DNA of 64,000 nucleotides, taken from Comamonadaceae bacterium (GTDB lineage Bacteria; Pseudomonadota; Gammaproteobacteria; Burkholderiales; Burkholderiaceae_C). This document shows, one piece after another, positions 54,655 through 62,765 of the stretch. Both the position numbers and the translations under genes were made by a program. The notes below the pieces were generated by a model. It had not been told where the DNA came from and ran no database searches. It was given only the letters and a program-made list of their open reading frames with translations. How positions within the stretch are numbered: the first letter of the stretch is position 1; the number at the start of each line of letters is the position of its first letter. Location: assembly GCA_027486755.1 (NCBI GenBank), contig JAIXOM010000062.1:1-64000 (forward strand), read 5' to 3'.

Positions 54655-56027
54655 TGCATCTGCCTTGCCCCGGACTGCTGTCCGGTCCATTGCTCAAAGC
54701 GCGCGCCCAGCGCGCGCAGGCTCGCCTCCGCGCCAGCGCGCGCTACGAGGGAAATGCCAAATGGCAATCCGTCATCTCTCAGCCGGGAAGGCACGGAGAC
54801 GGCGCACAAATCCAGCGGCCCCACGCCATAGGTGTAGAAGCCGACCTCTGCATTGCGCGTGATCGGGTCGGCGAGCATCTCACTGACCCGAAATGGCCTG
54901 GGTACCGTGGGCGTGACGACCACGTCGATCCCATCGAGCATCGAGGCAACCTGGCGACGCAGCGCAGATAGGCGGTAATGCGCCTGAAAGGCTTCCACGG
55001 CGCTGTAGCGCCTCGCCCGTGTCAGGATCGATGCCACCGCAGGCACAAGATCTTGTGCGCAGCTGTCCAGTACTTCGCCATAGCTGGCGGCCCGCTCGGC
55101 AACGAGTGCGCTTTCAAAAATAAGCTGACCGGCCTCGTGAAACGGCTCGAAGTCAAACACGCATGGCGTCCCCCCCAGGCTGCTCAGCCCGGCGACGGCC
55201 CGTTCGAAGTCTGCGGCCGACTGCTTGTCGCCAAAGAACTCCAGACGCTCGGGGATGGCGAAGCGAAAAGTCTGCGGAAAGTCCGGTTTCAAAGGTATGC
55301 CATCTGCATCTGCACGCGACACGGGATCGTCTATGTCCCGTCCGGCAATGGCCTCCAGCACAGTGAACGCATCATCGACCGTGAGCGCAAACACGGGGAT
55401 GCAGTCAAACATTCGGTTGTTGTAGACCATTCCGCGGGTGCTGACCAGACCGATGGTGGGCCTTAGTCCGACGATGTTGTTCAGTGCTGCAGGCACGCGA
55501 CCCGAACCGCCCGTGTCCGAACCCAGCGAGAAGCTCACCAGGCCCGCAGCCACGGCGACGCCAGAGCCCGAACTCGAACCTCCGGGAATAATCTCAGGGT
55601 CAAAGGTATTGAGGCAATGCCCGCCCAGCGTGCGGGTGCCGTTGAGCCCTGTTGCGAACTGGTCGAGTGATTGCTTGCCGATGAAGATCGCGCCCGCTGC
55701 AATGGCTCGCCTCACGGCCTCGGCGGTCTGCGTCGGCACGGTGGTGTAGCCCGGGCAACCGCAGGTGGTTGGCACGCCTGCCACATGCACGTTGTCCTTG
55801 ACGCCAAAGGGCAGGCCGTAGAGCGGCAATGCATCGAGCTCGCCGATGCGCTGTGCCAGTGCGTGGGCCTGCTCGCGGACCGTGACGCGGTCGGCCAGCC
55901 CGGTCCAGACATGGTCTGTCCCCCGCACATCAATGCGCCGGTACACCTCATCGATGGTCTCTACCGGCGTCAGCTGACCCGCCCGGTATCGGCCGCGCAA
56001 AGGGGCAAATTGCAGGGACATCGCCAT
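54651..56027 (-). CDS. amidase, allophanate-hydrolase-like
   Basis: 458 residues of the amidase signature family. Ser-cisSer-Lys triad: Lys in LPFGVKDNVHVAG, Ser in PGGSSSGSGVAVAAGLVSFSLGSDTGGSGRVPA. The overall match is to the amidase half of allophanate hydrolase (AtzF), but the C-terminal decarboxylation domain of full AtzF (about 600 residues) is missing. Starts MAMSLQFAPLRGR; 5 nt after the Bug gene. Confidence 0.82.
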   Translation of the reverse strand: MAMSLQFAPLRGRYRAGQLTPVETIDEVYRRIDVRGTDHVWTGLADRVTVREQAHALAQRIGELDALPLYGLPFGVKDNVHVAGVPTTCGCPGYTTVPTQTAEAVRRAIAAGAIFIGKQSLDQFATGLNGTRTLGGHCLNTFDPEIIPGGSSSGSGVAVAAGLVSFSLGSDTGGSGRVPAALNNIVGLRPTIGLVSTRGMVYNNRMFDCIPVFALTVDDAFTVLEAIAGRDIDDPVSRADADGIPLKPDFPQTFRFAIPERLEFFGDKQSAADFERAVAGLSSLGGTPCVFDFEPFHEAGQLIFESALVAERAASYGEVLDSCAQDLVPAVASILTRARRYSAVEAFQAHYRLSALRRQVASMLDGIDVVVTPTVPRPFRVSEMLADPITRNAEVGFYTYGVGPLDLCAVSVPSRLRDDGLPFGISLVARAGAEASLRALGARFEQWTGQQSGARQMQ

Positions 56028-56032
56028 CGTGC

Positions 56033-57028
56033 TCACTCGGGCTTGATCCCCGCGGCCTTGGTGGCATCCCCCCATTTGCGGTTTTCACTGGCCATGAAGC
56101 GGCCAAACTCCTCGGGCGTGCTGCCTGCGGGCTCAAAATAGTTGGCTTTGAGCTTTTCTTGGATGTCCGGCAATTGCAGGGCCTTGAGCAACTCGGTGTT
56201 GAGCCGAGTGATCACGGCGGCGGGCGTACGGGCCGGAACCAGCACACCGAGCCAGCCATAGGACTCGATACCCGTGATGCCGAACTCGCTGAGCGCCGGC
56301 ACATCGGGGATGGTGCTGTCACGCTGGCTACCGAGCACCGCCATGGGCGTGAGCTTTTGTTTGCCCTCGCGCACGTGGGCCATGAAATTGGCCGGATTGG
56401 TCGCGCCGTACTGGATGTGGCCGCCCAGCAGGCTGGTGATCATGGGCGCAGGTCCAGTGAACGTGACGTGTTGCATCCCGATATCGCTGCGCTGCTTGAG
56501 CATCTCCACCGCGAGGTGTGAAAGCGAACCGGGTCCTGGCGAGCCGTAGTTGTAGCCTGCGGAGGTGGCTTTGCCGGACGCCAGGAGTTGTTTGACATCG
56601 CGCGCTTGCGCGCTCGGGCCGGCCAGCAGCACGTTGGACCAGCGCGCCAGCAGCGCGACCGGCGCAAAGTCTTCGCGCTTCCAGCGCAGGGTGCTGAAGG
56701 CGAACTCGTTGGTCACGATATTGGGCGCCTGGATGAGCACCGTGTAGCCGTCGGGCGCAGCGCGTGAGACGAACTCTGTGCCGATGTTGGTGGAGGCGCC
56801 GCCCCGGTTCTCAACGATTACATTTTGCTTAAGCGCCTGAGCAAGTTTGGGCTGCAGCAGGCGGGCCACGATGTCCGTGGCGCTGCCCGGCGGATACGGC
56901 ACCACCAAGGTGACGGCGCGTGCCGGATAGTCCTGCGCCATAGCCGTGGCAACGGGCAACAGGCAGATCAAGAAAAGCCGGCACGCAGGCCGGTAAAGGC
57001 GATTGAGAAACGAGCGGGCGGTGGTCAT
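56033..57028 (-). CDS. Bug family periplasmic binding protein
   Basis: 331 residues with a signal peptide ending in TAMAQ. DYPARAVTLVVPYPPGSATDIVARLLQPKLAQAL is the tripartite tricarboxylate/Bug fold signature. The start at the ATG after GGAG is preferred over a TTG at 57040. No membrane TctAB genes are adjacent. It probably senses or delivers the substrate of this operon. Confidence 0.9.
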   Translation of the reverse strand: MTTARSFLNRLYRPACRLFLICLLPVATAMAQDYPARAVTLVVPYPPGSATDIVARLLQPKLAQALKQNVIVENRGGASTNIGTEFVSRAAPDGYTVLIQAPNIVTNEFAFSTLRWKREDFAPVALLARWSNVLLAGPSAQARDVKQLLASGKATSAGYNYGSPGPGSLSHLAVEMLKQRSDIGMQHVTFTGPAPMITSLLGGHIQYGATNPANFMAHVREGKQKLTPMAVLGSQRDSTIPDVPALSEFGITGIESYGWLGVLVPARTPAAVITRLNTELLKALQLPDIQEKLKANYFEPAGSTPEEFGRFMASENRKWGDATKAAGIKPE

Positions 57029-57128
57029 CGGCATCTCCAAAATGGGGCGGCGAGCCAGGTGTCGCTGCCGAATCCATTTTCCAGACCGCGGCTTTTCTCA
57101 GTAAGCAATTAATTGCGTCATACTGCGC

Positions 57129-57896
57129 TCAGCGCAAAGTGGCCAGCCGCTCTGGCGCCAGCACCTTCACCGAGCCGTCGGCCTGTTTGGCGATAAAGCC
57201 CTCGGCCTCGAACCTGGCCAGTGTCAGCGACACCCATTGCCGGGTCGACCCGATCATGCGCGCCAGCTCGCTGTGGCTGAGGTTCACGTCGGCGCCGTCC
57301 TGCCTGGCTGCGAGCATGGTCAGCAGGCGGGCCAGGCGCACACGCATCGATTGGGTGGCCAGAAGCTGCAAAAGCGCACAGTAGCACTGCGCCTTGTGGA
57401 CCAGCGCATCAATCAGGGTCAGGGCCAGATCGACCCGCTGGCTTGCCAGCTCGCGCAAGGGTCTGCCTGGCAACCAAAGGCAACTGGTTGGCGCGGTCGC
57501 GGCCGAGGCCCATGCGTGCCGGCCTCCTCCAAACATCTGCGGCGCGCCGACGTAGTGACCCGCCGTCCAGAAGCCCAAAGTCAGCTCTCGCCCATCCTCC
57601 GAGACATAGAACGAGCGAACCAGTCCCCGTTCAATCAGGTGGATGCCGTTGTGCAGATCGCCTTGGCTAAACAGCAGATCACCTGCCGCGTATTCGCGCC
57701 GGCGCGCCAGGTCCAACACAGCCTTGCGGCTCGATTCGCTCAAATGCGCCAGTACATCGGGCGCCGCCGCAGAGCCCTGCTCAGGCGTCGAAAGCAGGGT
57801 CGTTTGCTGCAAGCCAACGGCGGTTGATCGGCGGCGAATGCGGGTCGTCATGGTGGGTTGATCGAATGCAAATTTCATGCCGAACCGAACGCCCAT
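57129..57896 (-). CDS. Crp/Fnr family regulator
   Basis: 255 residues. The N-terminal cyclic-nucleotide-binding-like domain shows LLFSQGDLHNGIHLIERGLVRSFYVSEDGRELTLG, the C-terminal HTH HSELARMIGSTRQWVSLTLARFEAEGFI. It lacks the four Cys of Fnr. It probably controls the catabolic genes downstream on the same strand. Several in-frame ATGs make the start uncertain. Confidence 0.82.
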   Translation of the reverse strand: MGVRFGMKFAFDQPTMTTRIRRRSTAVGLQQTTLLSTPEQGSAAAPDVLAHLSESSRKAVLDLARRREYAAGDLLFSQGDLHNGIHLIERGLVRSFYVSEDGRELTLGFWTAGHYVGAPQMFGGGRHAWASAATAPTSCLWLPGRPLRELASQRVDLALTLIDALVHKAQCYCALLQLLATQSMRVRLARLLTMLAARQDGADVNLSHSELARMIGSTRQWVSLTLARFEAEGFIAKQADGSVKVLAPERLATLR

Positions 57897-57968
57897 GCAG
57901 CGCCTTGCTGGTTAATGTCCCAACGCGTGGTGTAAGTCCACAGCCCGGACAGGCTGAATTACACGGAC

Positions 57969-58751
57969 TCAGCGAGCCACTGCAGCCAGCCGAGTAGGCA
58001 AAGTATCGCTCAGGGTCTGCAGGCCCTCAAGTTGCATGTATCTGCGGTTCAAGCTCCACTCGTCGTTTTGCTCGAGCATCATGGCGCCGACCAGCCGGGT
58101 GATAGATGCATCATTGGGGAAGATGCCCACCACGTTGGTGCGTCGCTTGATCTCCGCGTTGAGCCGCTCCAGCGGGTTGGTGCTGTAGATCTGAGGCCAG
58201 TGCGCCCGGGGGAATGTCATGAAGGCCAGCACATCGTGCTCAGCCTCGTCCATCAAGGCGCTGAGCTTAGGGAACTTGGCGCGCAGTGGGTCGGCCACGG
58301 CGCGCCATTGCTGGCGAGCGGCCTCGGGCGAGTCCTGTACGAACGCTGTGCCGATGGCGGCCGAGACCATGCGCCGCTGGGTTTTGCCGGCGTGAGCCAG
58401 GGCGTTGCGCATGAAGTGCACGCGGCAGCGCTGCCAGGTGGCCTTCAAGACCTTGGCGGCAGCAGCTTTGAGGCCCTCGTGGCTGTCGCTGATGACCAAC
58501 TTGACTCCGCGCAGACCGCGCCGGTTCAATCTGCGCAGGAACTCAGTCCAAAACGGTTCAGCCTCACTGGCGCCGACTTTGAGGCCCAGGACCTCGCGCT
58601 GGCCTTCTGTGTTGACCCCCACAGCGACTATTACGACCACACTCACGATGCGACCAGCCTCTCGGGTTTTGACATAGGTGGCGTCGACCCAAAGGTAGAG
58701 CCAGTCGCCCTCAATGGTGCGATTGAGGAAGGCGCCCACACGCTCATTGGG
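57969..58751 (-). pseudogene. IS256-family transposase, 5'-truncated
   Basis: C-terminal two thirds of a mutator-type transposase. DDE residues lie in YLWVDATYVKTREAG, VISDSHEGLKAAAAKVL and STNPLERLNAEIKRRTNVVG. About 130 N-terminal residues, with a normal start, are missing; the frame ends at IS21-type repeats around 58752, which probably cut it. Not functional. Confidence 0.9.
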
Positions 58752-58752
58752 T

Positions 58753-58883
58753 ATTCCGGACCAACGTGACCGGTCATTCCGGTCTATCGTGACCGACTAT
58801 TCCGGTCGAACGTGACCGGGGATTCCGGTCTGAACGTGACCGATTTTGGTGTCAACCGCAATGGCCGGTCACGATGCCGGAAG
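58753..58883. mobile_element. IS21-like terminal repeats without transposase
   Basis: Four units of exactly 23 bp begin at 58753, 58776, 58799 and 58822, each ATTCCGG-N7-CGTGACCG-like. A fifth unit is inverted at 58864-58883. This is the multiple-terminal-repeat pattern of IS21-family ends. Both ends appear joined with only about 20 bp between them, so an internal deletion has removed istA/istB. Confidence 0.7.
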
Positions 58884-58891
58884 GGGGCCGG

Positions 58892-59191
58892 TCACCAGGC
58901 GTGCAGCCGGCCTTCTGCGGACGGGCCCCTGGCCAAAAGGATGATGCAGATCATCCAGCCCGCCATCACGGCGCCGATGATGCCGTTGGCAAACCAGATG
59001 TAGCCCAGGGCCTGACTGGGCACCTCAACCGGGCTGGACACCTGGTTGAAGATGGCCTCCCCGAGGCGGGGCGCCAACAGCAAGGTCAGGTTCAGGACGA
59101 TGAAGACGGCCGCAGCGGCTTGGATTAGGCGCGACCAGAAGACAAGCGCTGGGGCGACGGCTACCTCCGCGGCGTCTTGCTCACTCTTCAT
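58892..59191 (-). CDS. small membrane protein, probably 3'-truncated
   Basis: 99 residues with two clear TM segments (LIQAAAAVFIVLNLTLLLA, and ALGYIWFANGIIGAVMAGWMICIILL as a longer hydrophobic run). The frame stops 9 bp from the IS21-type end, so the natural C-terminus may be lost. The start overlaps the HigA stop (ATGA). Family not recognised. Confidence 0.55.
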   Translation of the reverse strand: MKSEQDAAEVAVAPALVFWSRLIQAAAAVFIVLNLTLLLAPRLGEAIFNQVSSPVEVPSQALGYIWFANGIIGAVMAGWMICIILLARGPSAEGRLHAW

Positions 59192-59508
59192 GCCGTTTGA
59201 AGCCTCAGTGCCTTGATGCCCGAAAGGGTCTTGCTGGCCTTCGCTGCAGCCCGCGCCTGCCAAAGATCGTAGGCGGCTTGCTGAGCCAGCCACACTTCAG
59301 CGGCTCCGCCATGGTCGCGCCCCAACCAACGCTCGATCCTCAGCGCCATCGCGGGGCTGATCCCCGCCCGCCCATTGACTACCTTAGACAAGGTGGTCCG
59401 GTCGACGCCCAACTGGGCAGCCGCTTCGCCCACCTGCAGATCCAAGGCAGGCAGGATGTCGTCCCTCAAAGTGAGGCCAGGGTGGGGTGGGTTGAACATT
59501 GAACTCAT
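59188..59508 (-). CDS. higA: HigA-type antitoxin
   Basis: 106 residues. FNPPHPGLTLRDDILPALDL and an XRE helix-turn-helix (EAAAQLGVDRTTLSKVVNGRAGI) are typical of HigA. The partner higB upstream is broken by a stop codon, so this antitoxin is orphaned in practice. Confidence 0.88.
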   Translation of the reverse strand: MSSMFNPPHPGLTLRDDILPALDLQVGEAAAQLGVDRTTLSKVVNGRAGISPAMALRIERWLGRDHGGAAEVWLAQQAAYDLWQARAAAKASKTLSGIKALRLQTA

Positions 59509-59515
59509 GGTCACC

Positions 59516-59794
59516 TCAGTGGTAATCCTGGTAGTCCACCAGGATGGCATCGCCGTTTTCAAAAGCAAAAGTCAGACGCCAGTTACCGTTCACGCTGACT
59601 GACCAGTGGCCGAAGAGGCCGCCCTTGAGGGGATGCCAGTCCCAACCGGGACGGTTCATGTCTTCGGGCCTTGTGGCCGCGTCCAGCGCAGACAGTTACC
59701 GAGCCAGGCGCGGGGCATGAGCCGCTTGTATCCCGGCGCGTGAGCCGGATTTGAAGAAGCGCTCAACGCCTTTGTGCCTGAAGCTTCGGATCAT
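59516..59794 (-). pseudogene. higB toxin with premature TAA
   Basis: Frame reads MIRSFRHKGVERFFKSGSRA, then AAHAPRLAR, TAA at 59696-59698, then LSALDAATRPEDMNRP through GNWRLTFAFENGDAILVDYQDYH. Aligned HigB proteins have Gln at the stop, so a CAA to TAA change fits. The remaining two thirds are otherwise intact. Confidence 0.88.
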
Positions 59795-59800
59795 GCATCG

Positions 59801-59829
59801 ATTGTAGCGTGTGGCGCTACGCGCAGCAA
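59801..59829 (-). promoter_or_regulatory. promoter of the broken higBA
   Basis: Minus-strand TTGCTG, 17 bp, TACAAT. The inverted repeat GTAGCG-TGTGG-CGCTAC (59804-59820) lies in the spacer. The ATG is 6 nt past the -10 box. Confidence 0.7.
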
Positions 59830-59915
59830 AGAGGCTACTTTTTGATCATGGGTTCGAAAGTGCCCCTCCAGAGGGCCTTCCCCCAGATTGAGACGGCGGT
59901 CTGCTCAGAACCAAT

Positions 59916-59934
59916 TGACTGAGCGAGTTCGAAA
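59916..59934 (+). repeat. 19-bp direct repeat, copy 1
   Basis: TGACTGAGCGAGTTCGAAA, identical to 60748-60766. The two copies bracket DUF3703 and the HI1420-type antitoxin. Confidence 0.85.
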
Positions 59935-59956
59935 GTCGATTTTTTAACCGTACTGA

Positions 59957-60334
59957 TCAGACGGAGCGCTCATCGGCAGATCGGGCAGCGTTCATGAGCG
60001 TCTGAAGGTCGCGAGGAACAGGCATTCTGCGGAACGGGCTGACGTTGGCCCCCCCAGTATTGCCCGCGGGGATCAAGCCGAATGCGGTTTTTGTGGCAGC
60101 TCCGAAGATACGAAAAAGTTGCCCAGTGACCTCCCTGCTGCTCGACTGGCGCAATCCCCAGCGCATCATCAGGATGTGTGTTTGTATGTGTAGCCAGGTT
60201 GAGTTTTGCCCAAGGATGTGAGCGCGCTCCAAGTGTCCAAACGCAAGGTGTGGGTCTGCGTTGGACTCGGCTCGGGCGGCGGCAGCAACCTCGAGATCCC
60301 AGTGGGGTTTGATTCGCTCGTAGTAACGCTTCAT
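59957..60334 (-). CDS. DUF3703 family protein
   Basis: 125 residues. LERAHILGQNSTWLHIQTHILMMRWGLR and GAATKTAFGLIPAGNTGGANVSPFRRMPVP are the family pattern. Members occur in accessory regions; function unknown. It lies within the 19-bp repeat pair. Confidence 0.8.
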   Translation of the reverse strand: MKRYYERIKPHWDLEVAAAARAESNADPHLAFGHLERAHILGQNSTWLHIQTHILMMRWGLRQSSSREVTGQLFRIFGAATKTAFGLIPAGNTGGANVSPFRRMPVPRDLQTLMNAARSADERSV

Positions 60335-60359
60335 GATGAACCTTGCGTGTTCCTACTTG

Positions 60360-60659
60360 TCATGCGGCAGATCTTGATGGAGACGCATGCAACTGCAGCC
60401 CGAGTGCCGCGATGACCTTCATGATGGTCGCAAATTCGGGGTTGCCCTCGGCGGATAGGGCCTTGTAGAGGCTTTCGCGCCCCAGCCCAGCGTCGCGGGC
60501 AATCTGACTCATGCCCTTGGCGCGCGCGATATCCCCCAGCGCAGCGGCAATGAGTGCAGAGTCCCCTTCTTGAAGTGCTGCTTCCAGATAAGCCGCCATG
60601 TCCTCTTCGGTAACGAGATGCTCAGCGGGGTCCCAGACTCGGGTCTTGGTTTTGGGCAT
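60360..60659 (-). CDS. HI1420-type addiction module antidote
   Basis: 99 residues, MPKTKTRVWDPAEHLVTEEDMAAYLEAALQEGD in part, then IARAKGMSQIARDAGLGRESLYKALS with an HTH. The partner toxin upstream is reduced to its last 28 codons. The start at 60659 is preferred over the long frame to 60782, which runs through the toxin fragment. Confidence 0.85.
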   Translation of the reverse strand: MPKTKTRVWDPAEHLVTEEDMAAYLEAALQEGDSALIAAALGDIARAKGMSQIARDAGLGRESLYKALSAEGNPEFATIMKVIAALGLQLHASPSRSAA

Positions 60660-60661
60660 GA

Positions 60662-60745
60662 TCAAAACTCCTTCAGATCGTTTGCCAAAGCCTTGGCGTT
60701 GCGGATGTCCTTGTCCTGTGTGGACTGGTCGCCTCCGGCCGGCAT
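60662..60745 (-). pseudogene. RelE/HI1419-type toxin, C-terminal remnant
   Basis: Frame MPAGGDQSTQDKDIRNAKAL, then ANDLKEF and stop, matches the GGDKSTQ.KDI..A..LA end of the usual partner of HI1420-type antidotes. The rest of the gene is absent; the homology stops 3 bp from the 19-bp repeat. Confidence 0.75.
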
Positions 60746-60747
60746 CC

Positions 60748-60810
60748 TGACTGAGCGAGTTCGAAAAACTCAACAAGAACAACTGCTTACGCAGATTTCG
60801 AAACTCGCTC
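60748..60810 (+). repeat. 19-bp repeat copy 2 with inverted partner
   Basis: Copy 2 (60748-60766) is followed by TTTCGAAACTCGCTC (60796-60810), an imperfect reverse complement of GAGCGAGTTCGAAA, so the two form a hairpin with about 30 nt of loop. Confidence 0.75.
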
Positions 60811-60962
60811 GTCGCCGTACTTTGCCTAAAAAGTCAGGAGCTTTTGCGAAAATCTAGCAACCATGCGGGTTGCCAGCGATGGGGATTCGAAATTGCAGAT
60901 CTTTCGACCGATCTCGTCAGAGGTGTATTGCTCGGTGCGTTGCCGCGGTCTATAGGTTCTGA

Positions 60963-61754
60963 TCATTTCAGGCTTGCCCATGTCAACAGCCCCCAAGCAA
61001 TCACATACATGCCCGTTCCTGCAGCCAGCACTTGCTTTGCGTAGGGGCCCACAGCTCGATCAACGAGGATGGCCCAAAGGGGTATGAGTTGCTGGGCATG
61101 TACCCCAAGAAAATGGGATGGACGAATGTCCTTGTACAGATGCCACCCCACCACCGGAAGCCCTGGCCCTGCCGGTGGCTGGTTTCCCCCTAGCAGGAAT
61201 CCGCTGACGGTGGACAGCACGAAGGTGAGCGTCAAGCCAATGATGACGCCCCAAGTTGTCACTGTCAGCGGGTCGGTGCCTCTTGCTTTCCATACCTCCC
61301 AAGCCAACCATCCTTGTGACGCCGTGAGCCCAACTGCTGCAATGGCCATCAGACCGAACATAAAAGCGTGCCAAGAGTCGCTGGTGTTGTAGTGGGACGC
61401 AGCGCCAAGGGCGGCCTGATAGGTGATGTAGGCCACTTCAAAAAAGGATGTGACCGCTAGGAGGATGCATATGCCCACGTAAGCCTGCCCCTGCGCGATG
61501 CTTGCATTAGCCAAGTGAGTGACCCATACGGTCGTCCATGCCAGTAAAGCTGTAGCAGCCATGAACTTCATGGGTTTGACCCAAACGCCCACTTCTCGCA
61601 GGGTCCGCGCATCGCTGAGCGACAGTAAGTACGTGAGCCCACAAGCGAGCGCCATCAAACTGCCATAGACCATCAAGCACTTGGATGCCAAAGACAGCGA
61701 GTTTCCTTCCCAATAGGCCCACCAGGACCACTGACCTGCGCCACTGACTTGCAT
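60963..61754 (-). CDS. unrecognised multi-pass membrane protein
   Basis: 263 residues with about seven TM segments (LMVYGSLMALACGLTYLL, FMAATALLAWTTVWVTHL, GICILLAVTSFFEVAYITY and others). Conserved-looking histidines lie in FLGVHAQQLIPL and GWHLYKDIRPSHFLG. No family recognised. Standalone on the minus strand with 95 bp to the next gene. Confidence 0.7.
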   Translation of the reverse strand: MQVSGAGQWSWWAYWEGNSLSLASKCLMVYGSLMALACGLTYLLSLSDARTLREVGVWVKPMKFMAATALLAWTTVWVTHLANASIAQGQAYVGICILLAVTSFFEVAYITYQAALGAASHYNTSDSWHAFMFGLMAIAAVGLTASQGWLAWEVWKARGTDPLTVTTWGVIIGLTLTFVLSTVSGFLLGGNQPPAGPGLPVVGWHLYKDIRPSHFLGVHAQQLIPLWAILVDRAVGPYAKQVLAAGTGMYVIAWGLLTWASLK

Positions 61755-61850
61755 GAAAACCTTTTGAAGTTGACAGTGTCAAATATTCTCGTTTTGGGGT
61801 GTAGCGCTCGCCAAGTCAGTCGGCGTAGGACGCCTGACAACTGACTCGAA

Positions 61851-62708
61851 CTAACGCAGCCCCGGATGAGGCGGAGGAAGGGCCGATGTCACCAGCGCGG
61901 GATGGGTCAACAGCAGATTGTGCTGCGCGTTCTCAATCTGCCGGTACTCATGCATTGGCAACAGGGAGCGAACTTCAGCCACATCGCGCAGGGGAACGAC
62001 GTGGTCGGCGCTGCCCGCCACCACAAAAATCTCATGCGTGCTAGCTTGCAGGCCATGGTAGTGCTCCCTCTGCGGGCCCAGCGTTCGGTTGGCAAACATG
62101 GAGGCCAAGGCATCGGCGTATCCTGGCGCACGCGCCTCGCTGATGAAGCGCCAGGTCAGATCCTCGGCCCCAATGGTTTGGTACCTGCGTGCGCGGCGAC
62201 GCTCCAGTACCGGAAGGCCGACATGGCGCATCATCAGGCCGCCTATGCCAGGCAGCGAGAAGACTTGGCCCCAGAAGGAGTTCGCCATGAAGTCCAGGAG
62301 CGGCGCGACCAGCACCAATCGCTCGATGCGCTCGGGTCGCTGGCTGGCCATGGCAGCCGCGAGCGCCGCGCCAAACGAATGGCCGAGCAAGGTCAGTGGG
62401 CGGTGGGGCCTGATGCCGTCCAGGACCTCCAAGGCCTGTTCAAGAAAGAAGCTGAAGTCATATCGGACTGCAGGGCGGTCTGAAAGCCCGTGCCCGAACA
62501 GATCGAACCGGATGGTCCTCCAGCCTGCTGCCCGCAGATGCGGGACCAGTCTGTCGAACTCCCATGCCGGAACCGTGGCGCCGTGCACCAGCAGGATCGC
62601 AGCTTGATCGTCCTGACCCTCTTCAATGACGTGGGTCAGCCCCGCTCGGAGCGGCAGGTAGCGGCCGCGACCGTTAACCCTGAGTTCAGCGAGTGAAGGC
62701 TGCCGCAC
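61851..62708 (-). CDS. alpha/beta hydrolase
   Basis: 285 residues. Nucleophile elbow LLGHSFGAAL, oxyanion region LLVHGATVP, acid in VVAGSADHVVP and His in ENAQHNLLL. Substrate unknown. Confidence 0.88.
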   Translation of the reverse strand: MRQPSLAELRVNGRGRYLPLRAGLTHVIEEGQDDQAAILLVHGATVPAWEFDRLVPHLRAAGWRTIRFDLFGHGLSDRPAVRYDFSFFLEQALEVLDGIRPHRPLTLLGHSFGAALAAAMASQRPERIERLVLVAPLLDFMANSFWGQVFSLPGIGGLMMRHVGLPVLERRRARRYQTIGAEDLTWRFISEARAPGYADALASMFANRTLGPQREHYHGLQASTHEIFVVAGSADHVVPLRDVAEVRSLLPMHEYRQIENAQHNLLLTHPALVTSALPPPHPGLR

Positions 62709-62765
62709 TTTTGCCTCGAAAATCCATCGCTAAGAAATCCATGTGGGTATCGACCATGGTGCTGT

